Shown here one piece after another: positions 1 to 18,577 of a DNA stretch of 64,000 bases. The notes beneath the pieces were generated by a model. It worked only from the letters and a program-made list of their open reading frames with translations, was not told the DNA's origin and searched no databases. Made by a program: the position numbers and the translations under genes. Source of the stretch: Diplolepis rosae (taxonomy: Eukaryota > Arthropoda > Insecta > Hymenoptera > Diplolepididae); contig JAPYXD010000704.1 of the NCBI GenBank assembly GCA_030998225.1, positions 15,905,501 to 15,969,500 of the forward strand, written 5' to 3'. Each line of letters opens with the position of its first letter. Position 1 is the stretch's first letter.

Positions 1-1208
1 CCGCTACTCTTCGGAAAGTAAATCGCCCAGTCAATGCAAACGCTTCGAAAAGTAAGAAAAATATTCTTGACTAGACTAAATGAAAATATAAAGTCATCAA
101 TGATTTTCAACTACGCAAGCGAGAAATTCATTCAAATTGAGAAAAAAAATTTCCTGTGAACAATGCGGATTAAAAATAATTTCAAGAGAATGAGTGTCTC
201 CAATGAAATTTTATATAATATTTACCAAAGTGTAAAACATAAAAAATTAAAAATGCTACGTAAGAACGTGAAATACGTAAAAAAATTAAGAGACGCGAAA
301 ATGATCAATATAATTTACATTTTCTTTCAAGAGAAACTTAAGTACTCAGTTAATTTCAATTATTATTACGTTTGCTACCCTGGTGGAAAAGTGTTTGTAC
401 AATAAAATACTATAAATTAGAATAAACCAAAAAAATATGCCAATTGTGGTTTTCCGCAGAAAGTAATTAATTGTTAAATTTTGTAAAACTATTTATTGTA
501 AATATTTTTTGTAATCTTCTACAGCTTATAACGATTCTTTTGAAATATTTGCACTTTTTTGTTAAAAAAGGTTGTAAGATGTAGAAAATTACACCACAAC
601 TTAGTAGAAACCACGATTTTTTGCTAGAAATCAAACAGCCCTGATAGAAATGTGTTTTCAGAATAAAATACAATAAATTACAAAAAAGCACAATTGAAAT
701 TTTTTGCAGAAGTTTGTAATTACTTGTTGAACGACAACATTTTCCTCGTAATTAAACAATTTCACAAAATTAAACAAGTTATTACAATCTTCTACAAAGA
801 AATACAATTGTGCTTTATTGAAATATATTATAAAGACACAATTCCACCAAAGTAATTTTCAGAAATAATAATAAAATTGATAACTTTAAATGAGTTGCAT
901 TTCACGTAAGAGATAATGTCATTTAAAAATCTATAAAACTCAACTCACTCGCGTGTATGCCCTTTAAATATTTCTAATTATTCATGTACGCTAGCTGCAA
1001 ATTAAAATAAAATAGAAAACTGCTACATGGATGCGGGACACCTCGTATACTAATCCAGAATGGAATCTTAATTATTTTAATCACGATTATTTAATTTACG
1101 CAACAAATACTGTACAAAAACGTACAATCCGCGCGCCTAGACGTGCGTGGTCCTTTGTATATAAACGACGATGTCGTTTCCTCCAAGTATTTTTGCATTA
1201 AAATTAAT
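1..1208. other. AT-rich 3' flank of SUZ12, no gene seen
   Basis: No convincing coding exon is visible on either strand. The sequence is strongly AT-rich and carries loosely repeated stretches around 'aatcttctaca' (about 505-525, 785-800) in both orientations. The part next to 1209 should hold the SUZ12 3' UTR; a slightly GC-richer patch at 1130-1175 borders the stop codon. I could not place a polyadenylation site with confidence. Confidence 0.5.
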
Positions 1209-7945
<6,737 letters not shown>

Positions 7946-9103
7946 TTTGCACAAATTTTCACTGAATATCGCACAAGAATTAACGTCTAACACGAAAAAT
8001 TCAACGACAACACCCACCCGCGCTAAAACTGCTGTTCCGGCCTCGCCAGCCAGCAGAAATAACAGCGCCCTCTATAGTTTTGAGATTAAATATAATTTCC
8101 GTTTAGCGGGAGAATTTAAACAAATGTGCCTTTATTATATCAGCTGTCAGGATACATTTATTTTTTAAATTGATACTTCATGGTACCTCATCTTGTTCAT
8201 TATTTTTAAATTTATAAACATAAAAATAACTTGACTCTAGATATTCCAATGTATCGAGTTATTTCAAAGCAGTTTTCTGGAATAGATTAAAGTTTTATGG
8301 TATTCCAATTTTTCACAGTTTAAACATTAAAAATTTTGTTTAGAAGTTAGCAATCGCGCAACCGGAAGTTTCGAAAATCTTAGAAGTGAAGTGATTGGCG
8401 ATAATATTTTTAATTGATTTGACTTATTTTTCTTAGTTATGCCTATTGCCTATAAATTTCTGTATGAGAAAGTTCAACTATTATTGGCAAATAATAGTTC
8501 AAAAGAATAATAATAAATGATTAATTGATAGATTAAACATGCTATAAAGCTTTTCGCTAACCGTAAGAAACAATTTTTCCAAAATAAAACTAACTAAAAA
8601 TAAATTATAAGGAATGAGACATTTTGGAGAAAAAATCTTTTTATTATAAAAAAATGTCATTTATTGAATAAATAAGGTTACAAAAGAAAGAATTGATTCT
8701 TATTTTGACAATTTGAACATCAAATATCTGGAATATACACCTGTATATACCTATATATTCTCTGGTATTCTCACACATTTTCGTAGGAAACAAGAAAATT
8801 GACGTCCTCATAGAGGGAGTAAAAAGCACGTACAGAAAATCCAATATGGTGTCCATCGTTCAACGGTTTATGTTGGACGTCCGTATTTTGAGTTAAAATC
8901 GTTGTAAAGAAGCTGAAAATTTGTCGATAATTATGAAAATTAGATTGAAAGTCAGTTGCTGCTTATAAAAAGTGCTATGTTAGGCGAGCACTAGGTTTAG
9001 GAAGTTATAAGAGCAAAATCTAGCCTTCGTAGAAGGCTTTTCTCTGCTGTGGGTTTCGTGTTCATATTTTTGAGTGTGTTTTTGAAAAAGTAAGGAAAGA
9101 GGG
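7946..9103. promoter_or_regulatory. Divergent promoter region between SUZ12 and NAA30
   Basis: 1.16 kb separating two head-to-head start codons, so it must hold both promoters unless there are distant 5' exons. GC-richer sequence hugs the SUZ12 start (about 7905-8065). An ETS-type motif ACCGGAAGT lies at 8361-8369 in a CpG-containing patch. The NAA30 side (8870-9103) is also somewhat GC-richer and is probably its 5' UTR. No TATA box was assigned. Confidence 0.5.
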
Positions 9104-11870
9104 ATGGATGACTCTAAGGGTACTACGATAACGAATTCGAAGGAAGTACTTGAGACAGAGGCAACGAAGGCAAAACTCAAAGTTGGGAAAAGTTGTGCTG
9201 TGGCTGACGTTGCCACTTTAGATATTAAATCTCGACTTAGTTTGGAAAATACCGAAGTTTGTGAAAAACCACAGACCAACGGCTTACACCAGGTGAACGG
9301 CGTTTGTGAGTCGCTCCAAAGAAACACGGAATCCACTGCTTCCACGGGTCAACCCCAAGGCATGGAAACTAGTCATTTAAATTTAAATCAACCTGGTAAG
9401 AACTTTCAACTTACATTTGACATTTGAATGTCACCGTTTTTTTGGCAAATTTCCCAAGTGACTTCTACAGATTCTGTTACTAAATTAAATTATTTTCATA
9501 GACAATTCATAATTTAATCAGTGTAAAATTACGTTTGGGTAGTGTAATTTTTGTCCTCTGCGATTGACGTAATTTTACACAAGTTGAATAATGTTTGTAA
9601 ACAAGTGTAAATTTCTCATATCAAGGACTTTTAGTTTTATTTCTAGGTATTGATTTAATTTTGCATTAAATTTATTTAAATTTTCAGAGCGTTAAAAATT
9701 TACTATGTTTCGCGGAATAAAGTTACAATAAAATACAACAAATTAAGATAAACAACAATAACGTGAGAATTAATTTTATTTTTATTAAAATCTTCAATAA
9801 TTTGTTAAATTTCATTAAAATGGTCGAATCGTAGCTACAATATTGTATTTTATTGTAAAAATACATTTCTAACAGGAAAGGACCTAAGTATAAGTAATTT
9901 TGAAGTATTAAGATTATTTCTTAACAGCCACGCGACTAAATTTTAAATTGATTCATTATTTTAAGATACATTTTTTTTGTAAGTAAATTGTGTATCTAAA
10001 CATTTGCAAAATGTAATAAAAGATAATAAGGAATGTCTGACAACTTTTTTTTGGTAAAGATTTTGCAAAATCGAATTGTACAAAATATATCACATGTTTT
10101 TTATTGATCTTGACGAACATGAGAAAACCGTCTCTCTACTTGATAATGTTTTTAGTAAAAAAATTCAAGTGAATCTTTCGTTTTGAAACTAATTTTGAAA
10201 TGAACTTCACCAATTTTACATACATACATATATGTTCTTCCTTGTTGGCTTGCGCACCACTTTTTATATGTGTTTAGGTGCGCAGATCACCTTCAATGAA
10301 CTTTAGAAAGAAAGGCAAATATGAGCCCTGATGTACATCTGGAATATATTTTCTAAAACTTCTGCAAATTTACGTCTCGAAACACAAATCGACTTTTTTC
10401 CTACGTTGAATCAACAGAATTAGACTCAATTTTTGTACAGTGTAATATTTTCTTTCAGAGAAACTACAGAGCTTGAGTTAAAATCTTGAATATGGGAGAC
10501 ATTTTATTAAAATCTATAAAGTTCTGCTCGAATGATATGAGAGGTTTCTTTATTAGAATTAATATTAATATTGAGTGAACTTGATTTGTCGAAAATTCTT
10601 GTAAAATGAATGAATTTTCAACGGAATGTTTTTGTTTATTTTTTATGTTATCTGTTGTAAGTTATATTTATCATTGGCATAATTGCAATATTTATTTCTT
10701 TATTTATTTTCAAAAAGTATATATTTTATTTAAAAAAAATCATTTTTATATTTGCCGATAATTTCTTTTTAATTTTCTTAAAATATTGTAATCTAATTTT
10801 ATGACAAATTAAGAATTTCACAGAATTATTTAGTATTTGTATTCACTTATATTTTGAAGATTTAAAATAAAAATCTGATCTGAAATCAGAAGTTTCTTTT
10901 TTAGAAATGTCCATATTTCTTAATTAATGTTTTTCAGTAATGTTTAATGAAGTGTTAAAAAATCAAAAAAATAAATTGATACTGACCAAATACAATTGTT
11001 GAATAACACGATAAGTTTTTATTAAAAAAAAACTTGCCTCATTTATTATTCTGTTTCTAATTTTCTGTGACTATTGTTTTGTTGCGGACTTATGACCGTG
11101 TTTAATTTTTATATTACAGAAAAAATTGAAGGTACATCTACAGAAAATAATGATAGTGACATCCAATATGTGAGCTATACGAGTGAACTCCAAATGCCGG
11201 ACATCATGAAATTAATTCAAAAGGATCTAAGTGAACCGTATTCTATTTACACATATAGATATTTCATTCATAATTGGCCAAAATTATGTTTTTTGGTGAG
11301 TATAAATAAAATAAAATCGCATTCTCACTTTTAATTTTAGTTATTATTTCACTATCGTGAAATTTTTTATCTCCACTGAAGGTAAAAAAATGACTGATAT
11401 TCGAATATAAGAAAATATTATTTTTAATTGAGTTCTGAAAATCATTGAAATCCCAAGGTATTTCGTGAGACGTTTTTGTTTTAGACTCTCTGCCCATACT
11501 GTTTTCAATTAAATAACTGAAACTTGTGTTTCAAAGAGAAATTTTTTTTCAGGCGATGCACGGGGATAAATGCGTAGGAGCCATTGTTTGCAAGTTGGAC
11601 ATCCATAGAAAAGTGATAAAGCGTGGCTATATCGCGATGTTAGCAGTGGATGTGAAATTTAGAAAACGGAAGATTGGATCAAATTTAGTAAGGCGTGCAA
11701 TTCGAGCTATGGTAGAAGATGACGCTGATGAGGTCGTTTTAGAGACTGAAATCACCAATCGACCTGCGTTGCGACTGTATGAAAACCTTGGCTTTGTACG
11801 CGATAAGCGCCTTTTTCGATATTATTTGAATGGCGTTGATGCTCTGCGACTGAAGTTATGGCTTAGGTGA
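9104..11870 (+). CDS. Naa30: N-alpha-acetyltransferase 30 (NatC catalytic subunit), 3 exons
   Basis: Transfers acetyl from acetyl-CoA to N-terminal Met followed by a hydrophobic residue, with NAA35 and NAA38, on nascent chains at the ribosome. Exons 9104-9395, 11120-11295, 11553-11870; phases close, 261 residues. The first ~105 residues are low complexity. The GNAT domain starts near [16 protein letters not shown] and includes the family signature [19 protein letters not shown], the beta-4 strand GYIAMLAVD, the acetyl-CoA loop [10 protein letters not shown] (193-202), [18 protein letters not shown] and the C-terminal [21 protein letters not shown], nearly identical to recalled animal NAA30. 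The loop reads RKRKIG where I recall RRNGIG in the human protein, so one P-loop glycine appears replaced by lysine. Intron 1 (1.7 kb) is AT-rich with a hairpin at about 9521-9586. Confidence 0.95.
9521..9586. repeat. Hairpin around 'gtaaaattacgt' in NAA30 intron 1
   Basis: The left arm AGTGTAAAATTACGT is met by ACGTAATTTTACAC about 40 bp later, so the strand can fold on itself. It resembles a small inverted-repeat element or the end of one. The rest of this intron (9600-11119) is AT-rich and I see no gene in it. Confidence 0.55.
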
Positions 11871-12790
11871 AATTCATCTGCGTGCTTATGCCAATAGGAA
11901 CTTAAATAATTGGGGTGGCTAACAAAGTCTACTCCGCTAGACTTTGACTCAAAAAATTTGAATGCCAAAGGAATTATTTCCGAACCTTTTTGATATTATA
12001 ATATTTTATCATGAATTGTGGATGTGTGTCTAAAGTAGGAACTTGGCCAAATACGAAAGTTGATCTCATCTACAGTGTTTGTGCTACTCCTGGAATTAGA
12101 TGTACTTGTTGTGCATTCAAAACATAAAGGACGAGTAATTTGGTTTTAAAAGGAGATAAATTCTTTGGCAATTGAGGAATGAATCGCAGCTTGATGATAT
12201 TAAAGTGAGAAGCAGAGCATACGATCGAAAAAAAATTAAAACAGCTCGAAATTTTCGAGTCACACTTGACTCGATGTTTAGTTTTGGATTTTGCAGGCGT
12301 TGCTTTTATAATATTGCGACTGAATGGGTTTTATTCCTTTAGTCAAATTGTACAAATTGTCTGAAAACCACTTCTCATTTCTTGTTTAAAACGGTTTTCA
12401 CCCGAGCCGAGGACTCGAGGGGTTAAATGTTTGTTTTAGTCGTGAGGATTCAATGAACTTTCGATAATAATTGTATTGAGCGATGCGTGGCACGGTCATT
12501 TAAATTTAAAAAATTATATTGAAAGACAGTCTTATGCTAGAAAAAGAAAAATTCAAATTATGTCGCAAAGTGATATGTAAGGATTGTCCGATATTTATAT
12601 AAATATATATAATATAGAAAAGATCATGTAAAACGTTGTGGACACTCGAGAGACAGAAGCTCGTACGCATTATTGTCTACCTACAATATCTACCTTTGTA
12701 TAAAATAAAACCGAAATGAAGATCATTATGTATCTATTAACAAAATTATAAAAAATGTTGATAAAAAATGAATAAATGTTTTTACACATA
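11871..12790 (+). other. Probable NAA30 3' UTR
   Basis: Sequence after the NAA30 stop has no coding exon. Possible polyadenylation signals AATAAA occur near 12704-12710 and 12768-12776, which would give a 3' UTR of roughly 850-900 nt. This is inferred only from signal hexamers and distance. Confidence 0.4.
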
Positions 12791-12827
12791 ATCAATTTTA
12801 CATTTAATTGGAAGTTTGATTTAGGCT

Positions 12828-13475
12828 CTAGGACGTAAATTACTCAAGATAATATTCATGATTTTCTACATGTATATTACTTAGTAATTTACCTCTTAGG
12901 TTTTTACGTAATTTACGTCTCCTTATCTCCGACCTAATATAACCCAGTCGTCGCAAATGGTGCAAAACACTTACAGGCCATTTACAAATTCAATTTGGTG
13001 AAGTAATGTAAAGTTGTAATTATTATACAAATTTACTGTTTATTCACCTATCTATCTCGATGTGAGATTGTTTAAATTTAATATTTTTCTATTTGGCTGC
13101 TATATTATTTTACGTTTCAATTGTTAATTTCATTTGCTGACATTTAAAAAAAGTGCGGCGTCAGGATTGTAAAAGGAAAATTACGTTCCGCTTTCTTATA
13201 AATCTACGTGATATTACGGAATATACGTGTTTAACCTCGCGTAAAAAATCATGTATGTTACGTAAAAAATCTCGAGTTACGCGTAACTGCACAACACTGT
13301 CGGTTATGGATGTATATAGATTATACATATATATGTATCGCTATATTGGATATATAAACTACTTAGATTGTTTACAACATTCTACGTGAACCATGGACTT
13401 GTAAATAGTGTTGCAAAGTTACGTATAACTTGAGATTTTCTACGTCATTTAAAATGTACGTAAATCACATCTGAC
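12828..13475. repeat. Acgt-rich inverted-repeat element fragments
   Basis: A stretch rich in TACGTAA words. Around 13210-13300 it reads toward CTCGAGTTACGCGTAACTGC and ends near 'acaac'. At 13411-13475 a related sequence appears inverted (GTTACGTATAACTTGAGA). A second copy lies at 13978-14163, and a short decayed piece (AAACCTCGAGTGACACGTCA) at about 49415. Together they point to a MITE-like family with termini resembling GTTGTGCAGTTACGCGTAAC. Borders are approximate. Confidence 0.55.
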
Positions 13476-13484
13476 ATAAGATTA

Positions 13485-13758
13485 ATGGTGCATTTATACC
13501 ACTGTCTGCCTGACCGGTGTGGACAGAAAATACATAAGAGCAAAAAAGACAGACGTTTTCTTTTGTCCAATTATACACTGTCTGTCTCCTTTACTCTTAT
13601 GTATTTTCTGTCCGCACCGGTCAGGCAGACAGAGGTATAAATGCACCATAAAGGAGACAGACAGTGTAAAATTGGACAAATTGAAAACGTCTGTCTTTTT
13701 TGCTCTCATGTATTTTCTGTCCGCACCGGTCAGGCAGACACAGGTATAAATGCACCAT
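13485..13758. mobile_element. Three-armed MITE-like element (TIR atggtgcatttatacc)
   Basis: Begins ATGGTGCATTTATACC and ends GGTATAAATGCACCAT, a perfect 16-bp terminal inverted repeat. Inside, a ~75-bp arm (CTGCCTGACCGG, then CAGAAAATACATAAGAGC) occurs once forward (about 13504-13580) and twice in reverse (about 13575-13651 and 13660-13758). That is one more arm than a simple fold-back needs, as if a neighbouring copy was partly duplicated. It encodes nothing convincing and interrupts the acgt-rich repeat around it. Confidence 0.8.
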
Positions 13759-13977
13759 GAAAAGAAGTATTCTACGCATAAAACTCCCATTTCTCATGCG
13801 AATTTTGAAAATTTATGTAAACTGTCTAAAAAATTAACATAATATACCTAAGCTAAATTACATTTGTAGCTCTATTTGTAAATTCGGGGGTCGAATTCTG
13901 GCGGACAATTATGCGATCTTCCATAACCATCTTCTAAATTCATAAACGTATTACTGTGCCAAATTGTGCAAAACAGA

Positions 13978-14163
13978 GATGGGTACGTAATTTACATAAT
14001 TTTTTACAGTATTTTACCAAGTATTTCACGTTTCTAATTTTTACACAATGTATTTTTTATGTAGTGGGGGATAAGTGACGTAAAATACGTATTTAACTTC
14101 ATGTAAAAAAATCATGTATTTGGCGTAAAAAACCTCGAGTTACGCGTAACTGCACAACCCTGG
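13978..14163. repeat. Second copy of the acgt-rich repeat, upstream of crn
   Basis: Shares the order of words with 13130-13300: TTTAAC then TCATGTA, GCGTAAAAAA and finally CTCGAGTTACGCGTAACTGC before 'acaaccctgg'. It ends 176 bp before the crn start codon, so a mobile-element copy abuts the crn promoter. Confidence 0.6.
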
Positions 14164-14339
14164 TGCAGTACTGATGTCACTGATGACTGATGTGCACCTA
14201 CTGTGCAGTGAAATTTGTGCGAATGTTTATAAGTGGTTTATAACGTCTATAATTTTTTAAACAATGCGTATTTATTTCAATTTTTCTTAGAATAATTTAC
14301 TGCAATAATCTGTTACTATTAATTTTCACAGAATAAGCG

Positions 14340-17300
14340 ATGGAGAAACCACAGAAAATGCCCAAAGTGGCAAAGGTATAGTAAAATAATTTCACTTACA
14401 GAAAATGTTTTCACGAAACTGATTGTTTTTCTTCTCTTTATATCTAAACTTGGAATTATTGGTCCATATTTTCAATTTTCTGATTTATATTGATATTTAT
14501 TTGTTCAATTTATATGAAATTGTACAGTAAATACTTCAAGTAAATTTAGAGGTTAACTTTACTAATTTCCATGTCCTGAATATAACTCTTCATATTTTAT
14601 GAAATAGAATATATGAAATGATGTTTACGATATTTTTCAGGTTAAAAACAAAGCTCCGGCAGAAATACAAATCACAGCGGAGCAACTTTTGCGAGAAGCA
14701 AAAGAGAGAGACCTCGAAATTCTACCTCCGGTTCGCTATTTTTATAGTTTTTACTCATTCTTGTTGATAACTTTTTAATTTTTCCAAATACATTAACTCT
14801 TGATTTTTCGTGATATCATAGCCTCCGAAACAGAAGATCTCTGACCCTCATGAGTTAGCGGATTATCAACATCGTAAAAGAAAGGTATTCGAAGATAATA
14901 TCAGAAAAAATAGGATTGTTATAACTAATTGGATAAAGTATGCACAATGGGAAGAAAGTCAAAACGAAATAAGAAGAGCGAGGTAAGTTTTATTGATTAA
15001 TTGTTGATATTTTTGTTGGTGTTAAAAGCTTTGGACCTTCAAGATTTTAAATTTCATGTCTTGAACATGTCAGAAATTTAGTGCGTAAAGTTTTTGAAGG
15101 TAGACAGTTGAAATGTTTTAATACTTATTGGCTAACAATTAATTTTGGCCCTAAGGTCAATCTACGAACGAGCATTAGATGTAGATCACAGAAACGTAAC
15201 ATTATGGCTCAAGTACACGGAGATGGAAATGCGGCATCGACAGGTGAATTATGCCCGCAATTTATGGGATCGTGCTGTCACAATTTTACCCCGAGTCAGC
15301 CAATTCTGGTACAAATATACATACATGGAGGAAATGTTGGAGAACATTGCTGGTATTTGAGAATAACTAAGATATTTCCACTCATTCTTTTGAAATTTTA
15401 TTGAGCACAGTGTTATAGTTTTAATATCATTTTTTTTTTAAGGCCATGAATTAAACAGACCATGTGGCCAAATTTCTGTAAAAGTTTATGTAAGAAAACT
15501 TTTTCATTTTACAAAATATCTTCTTGAAAAATTGGAAAATACAACAGAAGATGATAAAGAACGTATGTCAACTTCGTTTGAGTGAAAATTTTGCAAAAAA
15601 ATGTATAGTTATCTGTAATTATATAATATAATAATATATAATTTAGTCACGTGGTCCGGTAATTCGTAGTCTTAATTAATATATTAAAAATTTTGATACT
15701 TCAAAGACCATTTGTGACGTTCCGCAAAAAAAGGCCCTAATGCGGAAAAAATTGATTTTCAGATTTGTAATGCTATCGATAGTTTTTGAGTCACTATTTC
15801 GTAACAAAAAAGAATTAATTTTTTATATGCAAAATTCGAAATATTATTCAATTGCAAAGTGAGGACACCCTATAGAGTTTCTATGTTGGATCAGTTCTTC
15901 AATTGCGCGTCCTGTAAAATTTGTCTGAGCTCCGTTAGGGCCTTTTCTTTGCGAAACGTCACGTTTCAAGTCATAACTTTCCGTCTGCTCGATTTAAGAA
16001 TAATAAAATTAGGGATTTTAAGATAGTAAAAAGGAAAACTATGGTTTTTGAAAGAAAATATAAAAATTTTGTATCAGATCTTAAAAATCTGTAACAATTA
16101 ATTAACTTCAGGTGCCCGTCAAGTATTCGAACGATGGATGGAGTGGGAACCAGACGAGCAGGCATGGCAAACTTATATAAAATTCGAACTCCGTTATAAA
16201 GAAATCCAGAGAGCACGAAACATCTACGAAAGGTTTGTTATGGTTCATCCTGACGTTAAACATTGGATTAAATACGCACGATTTGAAGAGAATCATGGTT
16301 TTATAAATGGATCCCGTCAAGTTTATGAACGCGCTTTTGTATTTTTTGGAGATGAAAGTTTAGATGAAAAATTAGTAATTGCTTTTGCCAAATTTGAAGA
16401 AGGGCAACGGGAGGTAAATTAAAAAAAAATATATATTAATGTTTTAATCGTTTTCATAACTTGTGGTTTGTTGCTAAACTTTATTCTTCAATTTCAGCAT
16501 GATAGAGTTAGAGTGATTTATAAATATGCCTTAGATAATCTTCCAAAAGACAGAACACATGAAATTTACAAAGCCTATACGATACATGAAAAGAAATATG
16601 GAGATCGTTCAGGTAAGTTTTATTATTTAAGGATGTGCTATAAGTCTAGCAGAGGATTTTCAGTCCTTTTTTATGAATTTATTTTAAATATGCTAATGAA
16701 TAATTTACCTTCAGTTATTTACCTAAATTTTACTTGCATCTAAAGCAATGTAACACATTTTAAAAACAGGAATAGAAGACGTAATTGTCAGTAAAAGGAA
16801 GCATCAATACGAACAAGAAGTGAAAGAAAATCCATCTAATTACGATGCATGGTTTGATTATCTACGCTTGGTAGAATCCGAAGGTGATGTAGAAGTTGTC
16901 AGAGAAACTTACGAGCGTGCGATAGCCAATGTGCCTCCCACAACGGTATTAATAAAAAGTTATTTCTGATACAGACAAATTTTCCCCAATTTGATGAAAA
17001 AGTTATTTTATGAATATAGTCATAATTTTATTATTTTTCAGGACAAACAATTTTGGAAGAGGTATATCTACCTATGGATAAATTATGCTCTTTTTGAAGA
17101 GTTGGAAACGGAAGACATAGAAAGATGTCGGCAAGTTTACAGGTATTTAATTGAAGAAAATAATAATTAAAAGTGATAAACTGCAAAACTTTATAGGTTA
17201 AGAATATTTCTAAATGACTAATATGTATTTACCTTTTCAGTGCATGCTTGAATTTAATTCCTCATAAAAAGTTTACGTTTTCGAAAATCTGGTTGCTGTA

Positions 17301-18577
17301 TGCGCAGTTTGAGATTCGTCAAAAGAATTTGACGGTGGCTAGAAAATTTTTGGTAAGTTTCTAAAATTTGTGATCAATCAAAGTTATTTTTTATAGTGTT
17401 GGTTATTAATATATTCATTACATTTTGTAGGGTATGGCGCTAGGGATATGTCCTAGAAATAAACTTTATCGAGGTTATATCGATTTAGAAATTCAACTAA
17501 GGGAATTCGATAGGTGCAGAATTCTGTACCAAAAATTTCTTGAGTTCGGTCCAGAAAATTGTACGACATGGATGAAGGTAATTTAATTTAATAACATTAA
17601 AATTAACTGGAAAAATTAATAATTTCATTAAAAAAATAATTTTACTTTACATTTTTCAACCATGATTAAGTTTGCTGAACTGGAAACTCTTTTGGGAGAT
17701 ATCGATCGAGCTCGCGCTATTTACGAATTGGCTATAGCTCAACCAATGTAAGTTTTTCTTTTGTATACCTATAATTACTGTAAAAAAATTCTATTAATAA
17801 TACTTATATTTTAAAAAATTACAGATTGGAGATGCCCGACGTTTTATGGAAAGCTTACATTGATTTTGAAAGAAGTCAGGATGAGCCAGAAAAAGCGAGG
17901 CAGTTATACGAAAGACTAATTGAACGAACTTTGCACGTCAAGGTATATAAAGTTGATTGTATTGAAAGATATGTTACATGATATTTATTCAACTTCTTTT
18001 TAATTAACAATAAAATTTGCAGGTATGGATTTCGTACGCAAAATTCGAACTGACCAATCCAGTTACGGAGGAAGGATTGGATAATGTTGTTCTCGCAAGG
18101 CGGATATTTGAACGAGGTAATAATACTCTGCGAGAGAGTGGAAATAAAGAGAGCAGAGCACTCCTTCTTGAGGCCTGGAGAGACTTTGAGAATAATCACG
18201 GTGATGATGGAAGTCGAGCCAAGATAATAGATAAAATGCCCCGTAGGGTGAAGAGACGAAGACGTGTTGTAGGAGAAGATAAGGTGAATTTCTTAAATCC
18301 AGACTTAAATAGTGTTCTGATTGATTATGATTATCCTCATTTTTTTTAAAATCTTTTTCAGTCTGACGAAGGTTGGGAAGAAGTATTCGATTTTATTTTC
18401 CCAGAAGACGAATCTCAGCGACCACATTTGAAAGTCTTGGCTTCTGCGAAAGCCTGGAAGCAAAAAGCTGCTCTTGAGGCAAGTCAAAACGATTCGGAAC
18501 CCCAGGAAATTAATCAGAGTACAGAATCTACGACTGATCATAATTTGAATTCAGAAACAGTTCAAAACACAGATTAA
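14340..18577 (+). CDS. crn: Crooked neck / CRNKL1 (Clf1), HAT-repeat splicing factor, 14 exons
   Basis: Core component of the Prp19-associated (NTC) part of the spliceosome, scaffolding activation in the nucleus. Exons: 14340-14375, 14641-14730, 14822-14982, 15156-15352, 16112-16413, 16498-16612, 16770-16945, 17042-17142, 17241-17352, 17431-17577, 17671-17747, 17825-17942, 18023-18283, 18362-18577. Every junction keeps phase: 2,109 nt, 702 residues, close to the usual ~690-700. Seen: the N-terminal [26 protein letters not shown] block, the [21 protein letters not shown] repeat, then about 15 HAT repeats (W..YA.FE..., R.IYER pattern), and the C-terminal [21 protein letters not shown] block. 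The exon 2 donor (CCG|GTTCGC) is a poor consensus match but is required by the conserved protein. A likely polyA signal lies near 18678-18690. Confidence 0.95.
15714..15963. mobile_element. MITE in crn intron 4
   Basis: About 250 bp with imperfect terminal inverted repeats: GTGACGTTCCGC...AAGGCCCTAA on the left and TTAGGGCC...GCGAAACGTCAC on the right. It sits wholly inside the 759-bp intron between crn exons 4 and 5, in the only long intron of the gene apart from those near the 5' end, and carries no gene. Confidence 0.75.
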
